DNA of 64,000 nt, from the NCBI RefSeq assembly GCF_001423125.1, contig NZ_LMNW01000036.1, forward strand, positions 63,827 through 127,826, read 5' to 3'. Made by a program: the position numbers and the translations under genes. Below are positions 7,344 through 15,739 of the stretch, piece by piece. Positions within the stretch are counted from its first letter, which is position 1, and each line of letters begins with the position of its first letter. The stretch is from Duganella sp. Leaf126. GTDB taxonomy: Bacteria; Pseudomonadota; Gammaproteobacteria; Burkholderiales; Burkholderiaceae_D. The notes below the pieces were generated by a model. It searched no databases and was not told the origin of the DNA. It saw only the letters and a list, made by a program, of their open reading frames with translations.

Positions 7344-8471
7344 CTACAGTGCGCGGGCGATCAGCAGCTTCTGGATATCGCTCGTGCCTTCGTAGATCTG
7401 GCACACGCGCACGTCGCGGTAGATGCGTTCGACCGGGAAATCGCTGACATAGCCGTAGCCGCCGTGGACCTGGATTGCGTCCGAGCAGACGCGTTCGGCC
7501 ATTTCGGAAGCGTACAGCTTGGCCATGGCTGCTTCTTTCAGGCAGGGCAAGCCGGTGTCCTTCATCGCGGCAGCATGGTGGATCAGCTGGCGCGCCGCTT
7601 CGATCCGGGTGGCCATGTCGGCCAGGCGGAACTGCACGGCCTGGTGTTCGAAAATCGGTTTGCCGAAGCTTTCGCGCTCGCGCGCGTAGCCGAGCGCTGC
7701 CTCGTATGCGGCACGCGCCATGCCGACCGCCTGGGCGGCAATGCCGATGCGTCCGCCTTCGAGGCCGGACAGCGCGATCTTGTAGCCTTGGCCTTCTGCG
7801 CCGATCAGGTTCTCTGCCGGGATGCGGCAGTTTTCAAAGACGATCTGCGCCGTGTCCGACGAGTGCTGGCCCATCTTCTGTTCCAGCCCGGCCACGATGT
7901 AGCCGGGCGTGGCGGTCGGGACCCAGAACGCGCTGATGCCTTTCTTGCCGGCCGCCTTGTCGGTCACGGCCAGCACGATCGCCACGTCGGCGTGCTTGCC
8001 GCTGGTGATGAACTGCTTGACGCCGTTGAGCACGTAATCGTCGCCGTCGCGGGTGGCCGTGGTGCGCAGGGCGGCAGCGTCGCTGCCCGTGTGCGGCTCG
8101 GTCAGGCAGAACGCGCCCAGCATCGCGCCCTGCGCCAGCGGACGCAGCCATTGTTCCTTCTGGCGTTCGTTGGCGTACATCATGGCGATGCTGCACACGG
8201 GGCAGTTGTTGACGGAAATGATGGTGGACGTGCCGCCGTCGCCGGCGGCGATTTCCTCGAGCACCAGCGCCAGCGACACGTAATCCATGCCGGCGCCGCC
8301 GAGCGCCTCGGGCACGGCCACGCCGAAGGCGCCGAGCGCGGCCAGTTCCTGCAATTGCTCCTTCGGGAAATGGTGGTCCTTGTCCCAGCGGGCGGCGTTG
8401 GGGGCCAGACGCTCCTGCGCAAAAGCGCGCAGGGCGTCGCGGATCATGTCGTGTTCCTGGCTCAGTATCAT
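7344..8471 (-). CDS. Acyl-CoA dehydrogenase (short/branched-chain type)
   Basis: This 375-residue FAD enzyme inserts the alpha-beta double bond in acyl-CoA and passes electrons to ETF. Family features are AFCLTEPHTGSD for substrate and flavin contact, QVHGGYGYVSDFPVERIYRD, and YEGTSDIQ near the C-terminus. The catalytic base is probably the Glu of YEGTS. The start at 8471 (MILSQEHDMIRD) is the family-like N-terminus. It is the last gene of the ivd-aceK-thiolase-SDR series, after a 97-bp gap. It resembles butyryl- or 2-methylbutyryl-type enzymes; chain specificity cannot be read reliably, but the context suggests branched-chain amino acid catabolism. Confidence 0.9.
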   Translation of the reverse strand: MILSQEHDMIRDALRAFAQERLAPNAARWDKDHHFPKEQLQELAALGAFGVAVPEALGGAGMDYVSLALVLEEIAAGDGGTSTIISVNNCPVCSIAMMYANERQKEQWLRPLAQGAMLGAFCLTEPHTGSDAAALRTTATRDGDDYVLNGVKQFITSGKHADVAIVLAVTDKAAGKKGISAFWVPTATPGYIVAGLEQKMGQHSSDTAQIVFENCRIPAENLIGAEGQGYKIALSGLEGGRIGIAAQAVGMARAAYEAALGYARERESFGKPIFEHQAVQFRLADMATRIEAARQLIHHAAAMKDTGLPCLKEAAMAKLYASEMAERVCSDAIQVHGGYGYVSDFPVERIYRDVRVCQIYEGTSDIQKLLIARAL

Positions 8472-8539
8472 GGTGTCTCGTGTAATGATCGTGGGAACCC
8501 GCAACGGCCGCTGGCGGCGGTGCGGGGGGATTGCGTTGT

Positions 8540-8577
8540 CAGCCGATTAGCAGCCGGCTATCAACCGATTACCAGCC
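8540..8577 (-). repeat. Short tandem duplication over the SDR stop codon
   Basis: Two 17-bp copies, at 8540-8556 and 8561-8577, agree at 15 of 17 positions with a 21-bp period. On the coding strand this duplicates the GGCTG-TAA end of the SDR gene. Confidence 0.7.
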
Positions 8578-9237
8578 GATCGGCTTGCCGTCGTAATTGC
8601 GGTAGACAGCCTTGTCCGAGGCCGGCAAGGTGGCCAGCGTGCGGCGGATGCCGGTCACGCTGTCCTGCGGCGACATATCGGCGCCGGCGCCGCCCATCTC
8701 GGTGCGCACCCAGCCCGGGTGGAAGGCGACGCAGGTCACGCCTTGCGGACCATGCACCAGCGCGGTATCGATCAGCACCGAGTTCAGCGCCGCCTTGCTG
8801 GCGCGGTACAGCGAACCGCTGGGGCTGCTGCGCTCGCTGAGCGAACCCATGTGCGACGACAGCACGGCCAGCTTGCCGCGCTTGCTGGCCACCATCGGCG
8901 CGATGATCGGCAGCAGGCGCATCGCGGCCAGCACGTTGGTGTGCATCACGTTGTCGAACTCGGCCTGCTGCGGGAAGCCGTCGTGGCGCGGGCCGTAGAC
9001 GCCGGCGTTGAGAATGGCGACATCGAGTTCCTCGCCGTCGAGCTTCCAGCCCAGGCCGGCGCACGCTTCGACATCGGTCACGTCGAGCTTGTGCGCTTCG
9101 GCGCCGAGCGCGGTCAGGGCCGCGCAATCCTCGGCCTTGCGCGCGGTGGCGATCACGCGCCAGCCGTCGGCGCGGTATTGGGTGACCAGTTCCAGGCCGA
9201 TGCCGCGCGAAGCGCCAATGATCAGGGCGGTTGCCAT
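8569..9237 (-). CDS. Short-chain dehydrogenase/reductase (SDR)
   Basis: This 222-residue Rossmann-fold NAD(P)-dependent oxidoreductase is cytosolic. The cofactor loop is GASRGIG near residue 7, an NAG motif (ILNAGVYGP) lies near residue 77, and the catalytic YxxxK is YRASK near residue 140, preceded by an active-site Ser. The start codon overlaps the thiolase stop by one base (TAATG), so the genes are translationally coupled. Within this operon it may handle a 3-hydroxyacyl or aldehyde intermediate, but the substrate is not evident. The stop-codon region is tandemly duplicated just downstream. Confidence 0.88.
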   Translation of the reverse strand: MATALIIGASRGIGLELVTQYRADGWRVIATARKAEDCAALTALGAEAHKLDVTDVEACAGLGWKLDGEELDVAILNAGVYGPRHDGFPQQAEFDNVMHTNVLAAMRLLPIIAPMVASKRGKLAVLSSHMGSLSERSSPSGSLYRASKAALNSVLIDTALVHGPQGVTCVAFHPGWVRTEMGGAGADMSPQDSVTGIRRTLATLPASDKAVYRNYDGKPIGW

Positions 9238-10442
9238 TATGCCTCCACCAGTTCGATCGCCATGGCAGTCGCCTCGCCGCCGCCGATGCACAGCGCGGCC
9301 ACGCCTTTCTTGCCGCCGGTGCGCTTGAGCGCGCCAAGCAGCGTGACGATGATGCGCGCACCGGAGGCGCCGATCGGGTGGCCGAGCGCGCAGGCGCCGC
9401 CGTGGACGTTGATCTTGTCGTGCGGGATGTCGAGGTCGCGCATGGCTGCCATCGGCACGGCCGCAAACGCCTCGTTAATTTCGAACAGGTCGACGTCGCG
9501 GCTGGCCCAGCCCGTCTTCTTGTACAGCTTTTCGATGGCACCGATCGGCGCCGTGGTGAACTGGTCCGGCGCCTGGGCGTGGGTGGCGTGGCCGTGGATG
9601 CGGGCGATGATCTTGGCGCCAAGTTTGTTGGCGGTCGACTCGCGCATCATTACCAGTGCGGCGGCGCCGTCGTTGATCGACGACGACGAGGCGGCGGTGA
9701 TGGTACCGTCCTTCTTGAATGCGGCGCGCAGGGTAGGGATCTTGTCGAGCTTGGCCTTGAGCGGGCCTTCGTCGCGGTCGATCACGGTGTCGCCGGCGCG
9801 GCTGCTGACGGTGACCGGGGCAATTTCCCACTTGAACCAGCCTTCGCTGGCGGCCGTCTGTGCGCGCTTGACCGATTCGATGGCGAAGCTGTCCTGCGCC
9901 TCGCGCGTGAACTGGTACTTGGCCACGCACTCTTCGGCAAACGTGCCCATCGAGCGGCCTTCGCCGGTTTTCTCGTTGCGCGAATAGGCGTCTTCGAGGC
10001 CGTCGTACATCATGTGGTCGAGCAGCATGCCGTGGCCGATGCGGTAGCCGCCGCGCGCCTTGGGCACCAGGTACGGCGCATTGGTCATCGATTCCATGCC
10101 GCCGGCCACCACCACGTCGGCGCTGCCGGCCACCAGCTGGTCGTGGGCGAAGATGGCCGCCTGCATTGCCGAGCCGCACATCTTCGAGAGCGTGACGGCG
10201 CCGGTGGACGTGGGCAGGCCGGCCTTCAGCAAGGCCTGGCGCGCTGGCGCCTGGCCCTGGCCCGCCATCAGGCAATTGCCGAAATAGACGTGCTCGACCA
10301 GCTGGCCGTCGATGCCGGCGCGGGCCACGGCAGCGGCAATTGCCACCGCGCCCAGGTCGTGCGCGGCCTGGCCGGAAAAGTCGCCCTGGAAGGCGCCCAT
10401 GGGGGTGCGGGCGGCGCCCACGATCACGACAGGATCATTCAT
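9237..10442 (-). CDS. atoB: Acetyl-CoA C-acetyltransferase (thiolase)
   Basis: This 401-residue thiolase makes or cleaves acetoacetyl-CoA. The nucleophilic Cys is in SKMCGSAM near residue 88, and the other catalytic elements are NEAFA, GGACALGHPIGASGAR (His) and the C-terminal CIGGG (second Cys). The length is that of the biosynthetic/AtoB-type family. In leucine breakdown the acetoacetate end product is converted to two acetyl-CoA by a thiolase, which suits its place after ivd. The start overlaps the end of aceK by 8 bp and the stop overlaps the SDR start, so translation of the three is probably coupled. Confidence 0.92.
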   Translation of the reverse strand: MNDPVVIVGAARTPMGAFQGDFSGQAAHDLGAVAIAAAVARAGIDGQLVEHVYFGNCLMAGQGQAPARQALLKAGLPTSTGAVTLSKMCGSAMQAAIFAHDQLVAGSADVVVAGGMESMTNAPYLVPKARGGYRIGHGMLLDHMMYDGLEDAYSRNEKTGEGRSMGTFAEECVAKYQFTREAQDSFAIESVKRAQTAASEGWFKWEIAPVTVSSRAGDTVIDRDEGPLKAKLDKIPTLRAAFKKDGTITAASSSSINDGAAALVMMRESTANKLGAKIIARIHGHATHAQAPDQFTTAPIGAIEKLYKKTGWASRDVDLFEINEAFAAVPMAAMRDLDIPHDKINVHGGACALGHPIGASGARIIVTLLGALKRTGGKKGVAALCIGGGEATAMAIELVEA

Positions 10443-12258
10443 TTTCGAGTATCTCCATAAACGGTGGCGGCATCACTGCCGGAGGGGTAGCTGCATGGTG
10501 GAAAAAGCGCAGGTGCTGCGGATAAGGGTACACGTCTTCCACCACGCCCGCGAGGATGCGCTCCTTGCGCGCCTGCCAGTATTGGCGCGTGAGCAGGTCG
10601 GCGTGGTGGTGCAGGAAGAAGCGGCGGATCTTGGGGTGACCGAGCAGGAACTGGCCGAACTGTTCGGGGAAGACATCGTGCTTGCCGACCGGGTACCACG
10701 GCTCGGACGCCATTTCTTCCTCGTCGGTACGGGCTGGCGGGATGTCGCGGAACTGGCAGTCGGTGATGTAATCGATTTCGTCGTAGTCGTAAAATACCAC
10801 GCGCTGGTGGCGCGTGACGCCGAAGTTTTTATACAGCATATCGCCGGGGAAGATGTTGGCGGCCACCAGCTCCTTGATGGCGTTGCCGTACTCGACGATG
10901 CCGTGTTCGAGCTGGGCATCGTCGCCGTTTTTCTCGGCATTGGCCAGCCAGAGATTGAGCGGCACCATGCGCCGCTCGATGTACAGGTGGCGGATGATCA
11001 GCTGCTCGCCCTCGATGTCGAGCATCGAGGGCGCAAACTGTTCGAGCTCGGCGATCAGGCGCTCCGAGAAACGGTGGCGCGGGAATGCCACGTTGGAATA
11101 CTCGAGCGTATCGGCCATGCGGCCCACGCGGTCGTGGTGCTTGACCAGCAAATATTTTTGCTGGACCAGCGCGCGCGTGGTGTCCTTGGGCGGCGGATAA
11201 AAATCCTTGATCACCTTGAACACGTACGGAAACGACGGCAGCGCAAACACCAGCATCACCAGGCCGCGAATGCCGGGCGCGATGTCGAAGCGGTCCGACG
11301 AGTGTTTTAAATGTTGCAGGTAGTCGCGGTAGAACAGGGTCTTGCCCTGTTTTTGCAAACCGAGGATCGTGTAGAGCTCGCTGCGCGGCTTGCGCGGCAG
11401 CAGCGTGCGCAGGAATTGCACGTACGACGACGGCACTTCCATGTCCACCAAAAAGTAGGCGCGGGTAAATGAAAACAGCACGGTGATCTGCTCGGGATCG
11501 AACAGCACCGTGTCGAGCACGAGCCGGCCCGCGCTGTCGTGCAGGATCGGTACGACCATCGGATATTCGCGGTTGCCATTGATGACCCTGCCCACGATGT
11601 ACGCGCCCTTGTTGCGGAAGAACAGGCTCGACAGTACGTGTATCTGGTGGTTGGGTTCGGTACCGGCAGTGCCCAGCAGTTGCGCCAGGCGCAGCTCTAC
11701 CTGCGCGACATCGCGCGTGAGGTCGGCAAACGGCGTGCTCAGCTGGTAATTGGTGATGATGCGCTTGAGCGCGAAATGGATGCCGTCCGCGTCCGGGTAA
11801 TAGACCTTGTAGGTGGGCGCCAGTTCCCGCGTCTCGATGTACTCGGTGGAGATCACCGGTCGCACGAAGATGTACGCGTTATGGAAATAACTGCGGTGCA
11901 GCAGCTTGCAGCAGACCGAGTTGAAAAACGTTTCGGCCAGCTCCGGCTGGGCGTGGTCCGACAGCAGGCCGATGTAGTGCAGCTTGAGTTCCTGCCAGAC
12001 ATCGTCGGACAGCTCGGCCTGGCTGTACGTGTCCTCGAGCTCCTGCACGCATTCGTGCACGCGGCGGTCGTAAAAATCGATGCGCGCGCGCGCCGCCTGC
12101 TGGGCCTCGGCCCAGGCGCCGCGCTCGAAGTGGTGCTTGGCCTGCTGGCTGGTCTGGCGGAACAGCCGGTAGTGCTTGTCGAAACCGTCGAGTATCGCGC
12201 GTGCGATGTCGAACGCGATTTGCGAGCGCAGCAGTTTGGGGAAGGCGGCCTGGGTCAT
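10435..12258 (-). CDS. aceK: Isocitrate dehydrogenase kinase/phosphatase
   Basis: This 607-residue bifunctional enzyme phosphorylates isocitrate dehydrogenase, which diverts isocitrate into the glyoxylate shunt, and also dephosphorylates it. The N-terminal regulatory domain is followed by a kinase-like domain with the AceK-specific ATP loop APGIRGLVMLVF, then FPYVFKVIKD, and later DYDEIDYITDC. The start at 12258 (MTQAAFPKLL) is chosen because the upstream frame is the antisense of ivd. It starts 35 bp after ivd and its 3' end overlaps the thiolase start. In enterobacteria aceK follows aceBA, whereas here it is embedded in a branched-chain acyl-CoA operon. This implies that leucine degradation, which yields acetyl-CoA, is coupled to the shunt decision. 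Confidence 0.95.
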   Translation of the reverse strand: MTQAAFPKLLRSQIAFDIARAILDGFDKHYRLFRQTSQQAKHHFERGAWAEAQQAARARIDFYDRRVHECVQELEDTYSQAELSDDVWQELKLHYIGLLSDHAQPELAETFFNSVCCKLLHRSYFHNAYIFVRPVISTEYIETRELAPTYKVYYPDADGIHFALKRIITNYQLSTPFADLTRDVAQVELRLAQLLGTAGTEPNHQIHVLSSLFFRNKGAYIVGRVINGNREYPMVVPILHDSAGRLVLDTVLFDPEQITVLFSFTRAYFLVDMEVPSSYVQFLRTLLPRKPRSELYTILGLQKQGKTLFYRDYLQHLKHSSDRFDIAPGIRGLVMLVFALPSFPYVFKVIKDFYPPPKDTTRALVQQKYLLVKHHDRVGRMADTLEYSNVAFPRHRFSERLIAELEQFAPSMLDIEGEQLIIRHLYIERRMVPLNLWLANAEKNGDDAQLEHGIVEYGNAIKELVAANIFPGDMLYKNFGVTRHQRVVFYDYDEIDYITDCQFRDIPPARTDEEEMASEPWYPVGKHDVFPEQFGQFLLGHPKIRRFFLHHHADLLTRQYWQARKERILAGVVEDVYPYPQHLRFFHHAATPPAVMPPPFMEILENE

Positions 12259-12293
12259 GGCAATTCCACGGTGGCAGGGCCGCCTGCGCGTCC

Positions 12294-13478
12294 CTAGCGG
12301 GTTTCCGCGAACAGTTCGCGGCCGATCAGCATGCGCCGGATTTCGCTGGTGCCGGCGCCGATTTCGTACAGCTTGGCGTCGCGCCACAGGCGTCCGACCG
12401 GGTATTCGTTAATATAACCGTTGCCGCCCAGCGCCTGGATCGCTTCGCCGGCCATCCAGGTGGCTTTTTCGGCACTGTAGAGAATGGCGCCGGCCGCATC
12501 CTTGCGCAGGTTGCGCACGGCTTCGGGCGTGACCGCGCGGTCGCAGGCCTGGCCGACCGCGTACACGTAGGCGCGGCAGGCCATCATGGTCGAATACATG
12601 TCGGCCAGCTTGCCCTGCATCAGCTGGAATTCGCCGATGGCCTGGCCGAACTGGCTGCGCTCGTGGACGTAGGGCACGACCGCGTCCATGCAGGCCTGCA
12701 TGATGCCGAGCGGCCCGCCGGAGAGCACGGTGCGCTCGAAGTCGAGGCCGGACATCAGCACGTTGACGCCCTTGCCGACGCCGCCCAGCACGTTCTCGAG
12801 CGGGACTTCGCAGTCTTCGAACACCAGCTCGCCCGTGTGCGAGCCGCGCATGCCGAGCTTGTCGAGCTTTTGCGCGACCGAGAAACCCTTGAAGTGCTTT
12901 TCGATCAGGAACGCGGTCATGCCGCGCGCACCGGCCGCCAGGTCGGTCTTGGCATACACCACCAGCACGTCGGCGTCGGGACCGTTGGTGATCCACATCT
13001 TGGTGCCGTTCAATACCCAGCGGTCACCCTTGAGGTCGGCACGCAGCTTCATGCTGACCACGTCGGAACCGGCGTTCGGCTCGGACATGGCCAGCGCGCC
13101 GATATGTTCGCCCGACACCAGCCTGGGCAGGTAACGCTGCTTTTGCTCCTCGCTGCCGTTGCGCTTGATCTGGTTGACGCACAGGTTCGAATGGGCGCCG
13201 TACGACAGGCCGACCGAGGCCGAGGCACGCGAGATTTCTTCCATCGCCACGATGTGGGCCAGGTAACCCATGTTGGCGCCGCCGTATTCCTCGCCGACGG
13301 TCACGCCCAGCACGCCCAGGTCGCCGAGCTTGCGCCACAGGTCCATCGGGAACTGGTCGCTGCGGTCGATCTCGGCCGCGCGCGGCGCGATTTCGGCAGC
13401 GGCAAACTGCTGCACCGCTGCGCGCAGGGCGGCGATGTCCTCGCCGTGGTCAAAAGTCAGTCCGGGCAGATCGAGCAT
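12294..13478 (-). CDS. ivd: Isovaleryl-CoA dehydrogenase
   Basis: This 394-residue FAD-dependent enzyme oxidises isovaleryl-CoA to 3-methylcrotonyl-CoA, the first dedicated acyl-CoA step of leucine degradation. Features include GEEYGGANMGYLAH, ALAMSEPNAGSDVVSMK, WITNGPDADVLVVYAKT, a LSGGPLGIMQACMD segment and the C-terminal YEIGAGTSEIRRMLIGREL. The start at 13478 is preceded by a strong GAGGAAGAG ribosome-binding site. It is the first enzyme gene after liuR, and a predicted LiuR operator lies between them. Genes for methylcrotonyl-CoA carboxylase, the hydratase and HMG-CoA lyase are absent from this window and must lie elsewhere. Confidence 0.94.
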   Translation of the reverse strand: MLDLPGLTFDHGEDIAALRAAVQQFAAAEIAPRAAEIDRSDQFPMDLWRKLGDLGVLGVTVGEEYGGANMGYLAHIVAMEEISRASASVGLSYGAHSNLCVNQIKRNGSEEQKQRYLPRLVSGEHIGALAMSEPNAGSDVVSMKLRADLKGDRWVLNGTKMWITNGPDADVLVVYAKTDLAAGARGMTAFLIEKHFKGFSVAQKLDKLGMRGSHTGELVFEDCEVPLENVLGGVGKGVNVLMSGLDFERTVLSGGPLGIMQACMDAVVPYVHERSQFGQAIGEFQLMQGKLADMYSTMMACRAYVYAVGQACDRAVTPEAVRNLRKDAAGAILYSAEKATWMAGEAIQALGGNGYINEYPVGRLWRDAKLYEIGAGTSEIRRMLIGRELFAETR

Positions 13479-13552
13479 GTCTCTTCCTCATTCTTGTCAT
13501 GGGCGGGATCGGGAAATCGGCGTTCCCTGGAATGTCCGATGATACCCTGGAG

Positions 13553-13572
13553 TGACGTTAACGTAAACGTCA
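13553..13572. promoter_or_regulatory. Predicted LiuR operator upstream of ivd
   Basis: The imperfect palindrome TGACGTT-N6-AACGTCA lies in the 113-bp liuR-ivd gap. It shares both half-sites with the perfect palindrome upstream of liuR, which argues for one regulator binding both. Confidence 0.7.
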
Positions 13573-13591
13573 ACCGTGCCGGCAGCCTTGT

Positions 13592-13987
13592 TCAGTCCGG
13601 CTTGTGGGCGGCGGCGGCCATCAGCCGTTTGCATTCCTCTTCGTGGGCGGTGATCTCGGCCAGCGTCATGTCGATGTCTTCGCGCTGTTGTTCCAGATTT
13701 TCGCGGTGGCGCGCCAGTACGCCGAGGAAATGGGTCATCTGCACCGTGGTGTCTTTCGGCGTCTCGTACATGTCCACCAGGTCGCGGATTTCCGACAGGG
13801 GCAGCCCCAGCCGCTTGCCGCGCAGGGTGAGCTTGAGGCGGGTGCGGTCGCGCGGCGTGTAGACCCGGTTGCGTCCGCCCGTACCTTCGCGGGACGGACT
13901 GAGCAGTCCCTGGTCTTCGTAGAAACGGATGGCGCGCGCCGTGATGTCGAATTCACGGGCCAGTTCGGTAATGGTATAGGTGGACAT
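13592..13987 (-). CDS. liuR: MerR-family regulator LiuR of leucine/isovalerate degradation
   Basis: This 131-residue protein has an N-terminal MerR winged helix (YTITELAREFDITARAIRFYEDQGLL), a second helix pair to about residue 75, and a long C-terminal dimerisation coiled coil rich in Glu, Arg and Gln. The start at 13987 (MSTYTITEL) fits the family; an in-frame upstream start at 14035 would run through the operator palindrome. LiuR proteins control branched-chain acyl-CoA catabolism genes. Position immediately upstream of ivd plus two matching palindromes supports this identity and suggests autoregulation. Confidence 0.88.
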   Translation of the reverse strand: MSTYTITELAREFDITARAIRFYEDQGLLSPSREGTGGRNRVYTPRDRTRLKLTLRGKRLGLPLSEIRDLVDMYETPKDTTVQMTHFLGVLARHRENLEQQREDIDMTLAEITAHEEECKRLMAAAAHKPD

Positions 13988-14012
13988 CGGCAAAATAATA
14001 GATGGATTTCCG

Positions 14013-14028
14013 CTGACGTTAACGTCAG
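14013..14028. promoter_or_regulatory. Predicted LiuR operator upstream of liuR
   Basis: The perfect 16-bp palindrome CTGACGTTAACGTCAG is centred about 34 bp before the liuR start codon. It matches the half-sites of the ivd-proximal site and suggests autoregulation. Confidence 0.75.
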
Positions 14029-14253
14029 TGATCATTGTAGCGCGGCTACCGGCGCTTGCGAGATTTCTTGCTTTCTCTGCGCCCCCGGTTTAGTGTTCCA
14101 CAGGAGCAAAAAACAAAATAAAATTTGCCCAACCCGGAGCCATCTCTGACTTTTGGGAGGCATGCAAATGTTAATTTGCCGAGGCGGCACGTTACAAACC
14201 GAGCTCAGCTTCAAGAGACTGACTTTCATGACGCAACATGAAATAGTGCAACG

Positions 14254-14661
14254 ATGAATTCCTCAAATGAACGCGAAAGCTTTAGCCAGCGCCTTCAGCA
14301 AGCGCTGAAGAATGCCCACTACTCTCCCGACAGCCCCACCCGGCTGGCACGCGAGTTCAATATCCGCTTCGACGGCCGACCGATCACCGTCCACGCAGCC
14401 CGTAAATGGCTGGTGGGCGAGGCGATTCCGACCCAGGAGAAGCTGCGCATGATCGCGCAGTGGCTCGGCGTGCCTGCAGAATGGCTGCGCTTCGGTGGCG
14501 CCGAGCATTGCGCGACCGAAGGCGAGAGCGCCAACGGCGTGGCGCGTTTCGAATCGGCGGACGTCAAGTTAATTGCCGATTTGCAGCGTCTTGACGAACA
14601 TCACAAGCAGATCGCCCGCGAATTTATTCGCATGCTGGTCAGGGTCAACTACCAAAAGTAA
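14254..14661 (+). CDS. Small helix-turn-helix regulator (XRE/CI-like)
   Basis: This 135-residue protein has an HTH domain in about residues 10-80 (LQQALKNA...SPTRLAREFN...AARKWLVGEAIPTQEKLRMIAQWLGVPAEWLRFG), the arrangement seen in short phage-repressor-like regulators. The C-terminal 50 residues are helical and charged and have no recognised domain. The upstream region (about 14095-14180) is markedly AT-rich compared with its surroundings and probably holds its promoter. Neighbours give no clue to its target. It could be a residue of a mobile element or a resident regulator; no phage genes accompany it. Confidence 0.75.
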   Translation: MNSSNERESFSQRLQQALKNAHYSPDSPTRLAREFNIRFDGRPITVHAARKWLVGEAIPTQEKLRMIAQWLGVPAEWLRFGGAEHCATEGESANGVARFESADVKLIADLQRLDEHHKQIAREFIRMLVRVNYQK

Positions 14662-14683
14662 TAAAGTCACACGTTGTAACGGT

Positions 14684-14702
14684 ACCGGAAAAGGCCGGTT
14701 TT
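14684..14702 (+). terminator. Possible terminator after the HTH regulator
   Basis: The hairpin ACCGG-AAAAGG-CCGGT is followed by a short run of T, 22 bp after the stop codon. The stem has only five base pairs, so the call is tentative. Confidence 0.4.
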
Positions 14703-14940
14703 ACTGTTGCCGTGTGAATCTTGTTTCATGACTTTTCCGCTTTTTGTTCGGAAAACTGGTTTCATGCTGCTGTTGATCAACGCTACTTTTTTATTTGAAG
14801 TACGTTTGCGAATTGTCACGGTCCTTAAATGGATTTCAGGCACAATAGGGCGTCAGCATCGCTGACTTGCTGCCGCCTCCAGCCCCACCGGAACGGTTGC
14901 AGTCGTAGTGATTAACTGGAGTCCAGCCTTGAGCAGCCAT

Positions 14941-15114
14941 ATGAAGAGCAACTACAGCAACGTCGCGCAGCTGAAGGAATTGATGACGGCCCCGCCGATG
15001 ACGGCCGCCCAGCACGCCGAGGTCATGCGCAAACGCATCGCCCACCGTCGCATGGTGGAAGAAGCCAGGGAATTGAAGAAAGCGGAAGACGGTCTGCAGT
15101 TCGGTACGCGCTGA
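14941..15114 (+). CDS. Small hypothetical protein (57 aa)
   Basis: The frame encodes MKSNYSNVAQLKELMTAPPM..., a hydrophilic, mainly helical peptide with a strongly basic middle (MRKRIAHRRMVEEARELKK). An in-frame ATG at 14908 would add 11 residues; neither start has a good ribosome-binding site. There is no signal peptide or membrane segment. The codon pattern and basic-acidic heptads look protein-like, but I recognise no family. It is convergent with ubiX, 34 bp away. Confidence 0.5.
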   Translation: MKSNYSNVAQLKELMTAPPMTAAQHAEVMRKRIAHRRMVEEARELKKAEDGLQFGTR

Positions 15115-15148
15115 GGCGCACGACGGACGTCGCGGCGGCGGACAGGCC

Positions 15149-15739
15149 TCAGTCGCCGGAAGACTGCATGCCGCTCCAGCGCGGCGTGAGCGCCTGGTCG
15201 ATGCCGAACAGATCGATCACGCGGCCCACCGTGTGGTCCACCATTTCTTCGATCGATTGCGGCTGGTGATAAAAGCCGGGCAGGGGCGGGTAGATGATGC
15301 CGCCCATTTCCGTCACGGCCGTCATATTGCGCAAGTGCGCCAGGTTGAACGGGGTTTCACGCACCATCAGCACCAGCCGCCGGCGCTCCTTGAGCACCAC
15401 GTCGGCCGCCCGCGTGATCAGGTTGTCCGACAGGCCGTGCGCCACGGCCGCCAGCGTTTTCATCGAGCACGGCGCCACCACCATGCCGTCCGACGGGAAC
15501 GAACCGCTGGCGATCGACGCGCCGATATCGCGCACCTTGTGCACGACCTGGGCAAACGCTTCCACCTCGCGGCGCTGCAGGCCGGTTTCCTGGTGCAGCG
15601 TCAGCACGGCAGCGTCGGACACCAGCAAATGGGTTTCGACGCCCGGCGTGTGTTGCAAGTGCTGCAGCAAGCGCACGCCATACACGGCGCCGGTGGCGCC
15701 GGTGATGGCAACGATCAGCCGCAGCGGGCGATCAGCCAT
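15149..15739 (-). CDS. ubiX: Flavin prenyltransferase UbiX
   Basis: This 196-residue enzyme joins a dimethylallyl group to FMN, making prenylated FMN, the cofactor of UbiD-type decarboxylases in ubiquinone synthesis. The N-terminal flavin loop is VAITGATGAVYG, the conserved PCSMKTLAAVAHGLSDNLITRAADVVLKERR block sits in the middle, and VRETPFNLAHLRNM and GIIYPPLPGFYH follow. The first bases overlap the end of grxD by 8 bp, so the two are translationally coupled. Confidence 0.95.
   Translation of the reverse strand: MADRPLRLIVAITGATGAVYGVRLLQHLQHTPGVETHLLVSDAAVLTLHQETGLQRREVEAFAQVVHKVRDIGASIASGSFPSDGMVVAPCSMKTLAAVAHGLSDNLITRAADVVLKERRRLVLMVRETPFNLAHLRNMTAVTEMGGIIYPPLPGFYHQPQSIEEMVDHTVGRVIDLFGIDQALTPRWSGMQSSGD

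Noticed and set aside
14254..14661. Start of a prophage or genomic island
   Set aside because: Only one repressor-like gene is present; there is no integrase, structural gene, tRNA or flanking repeat.
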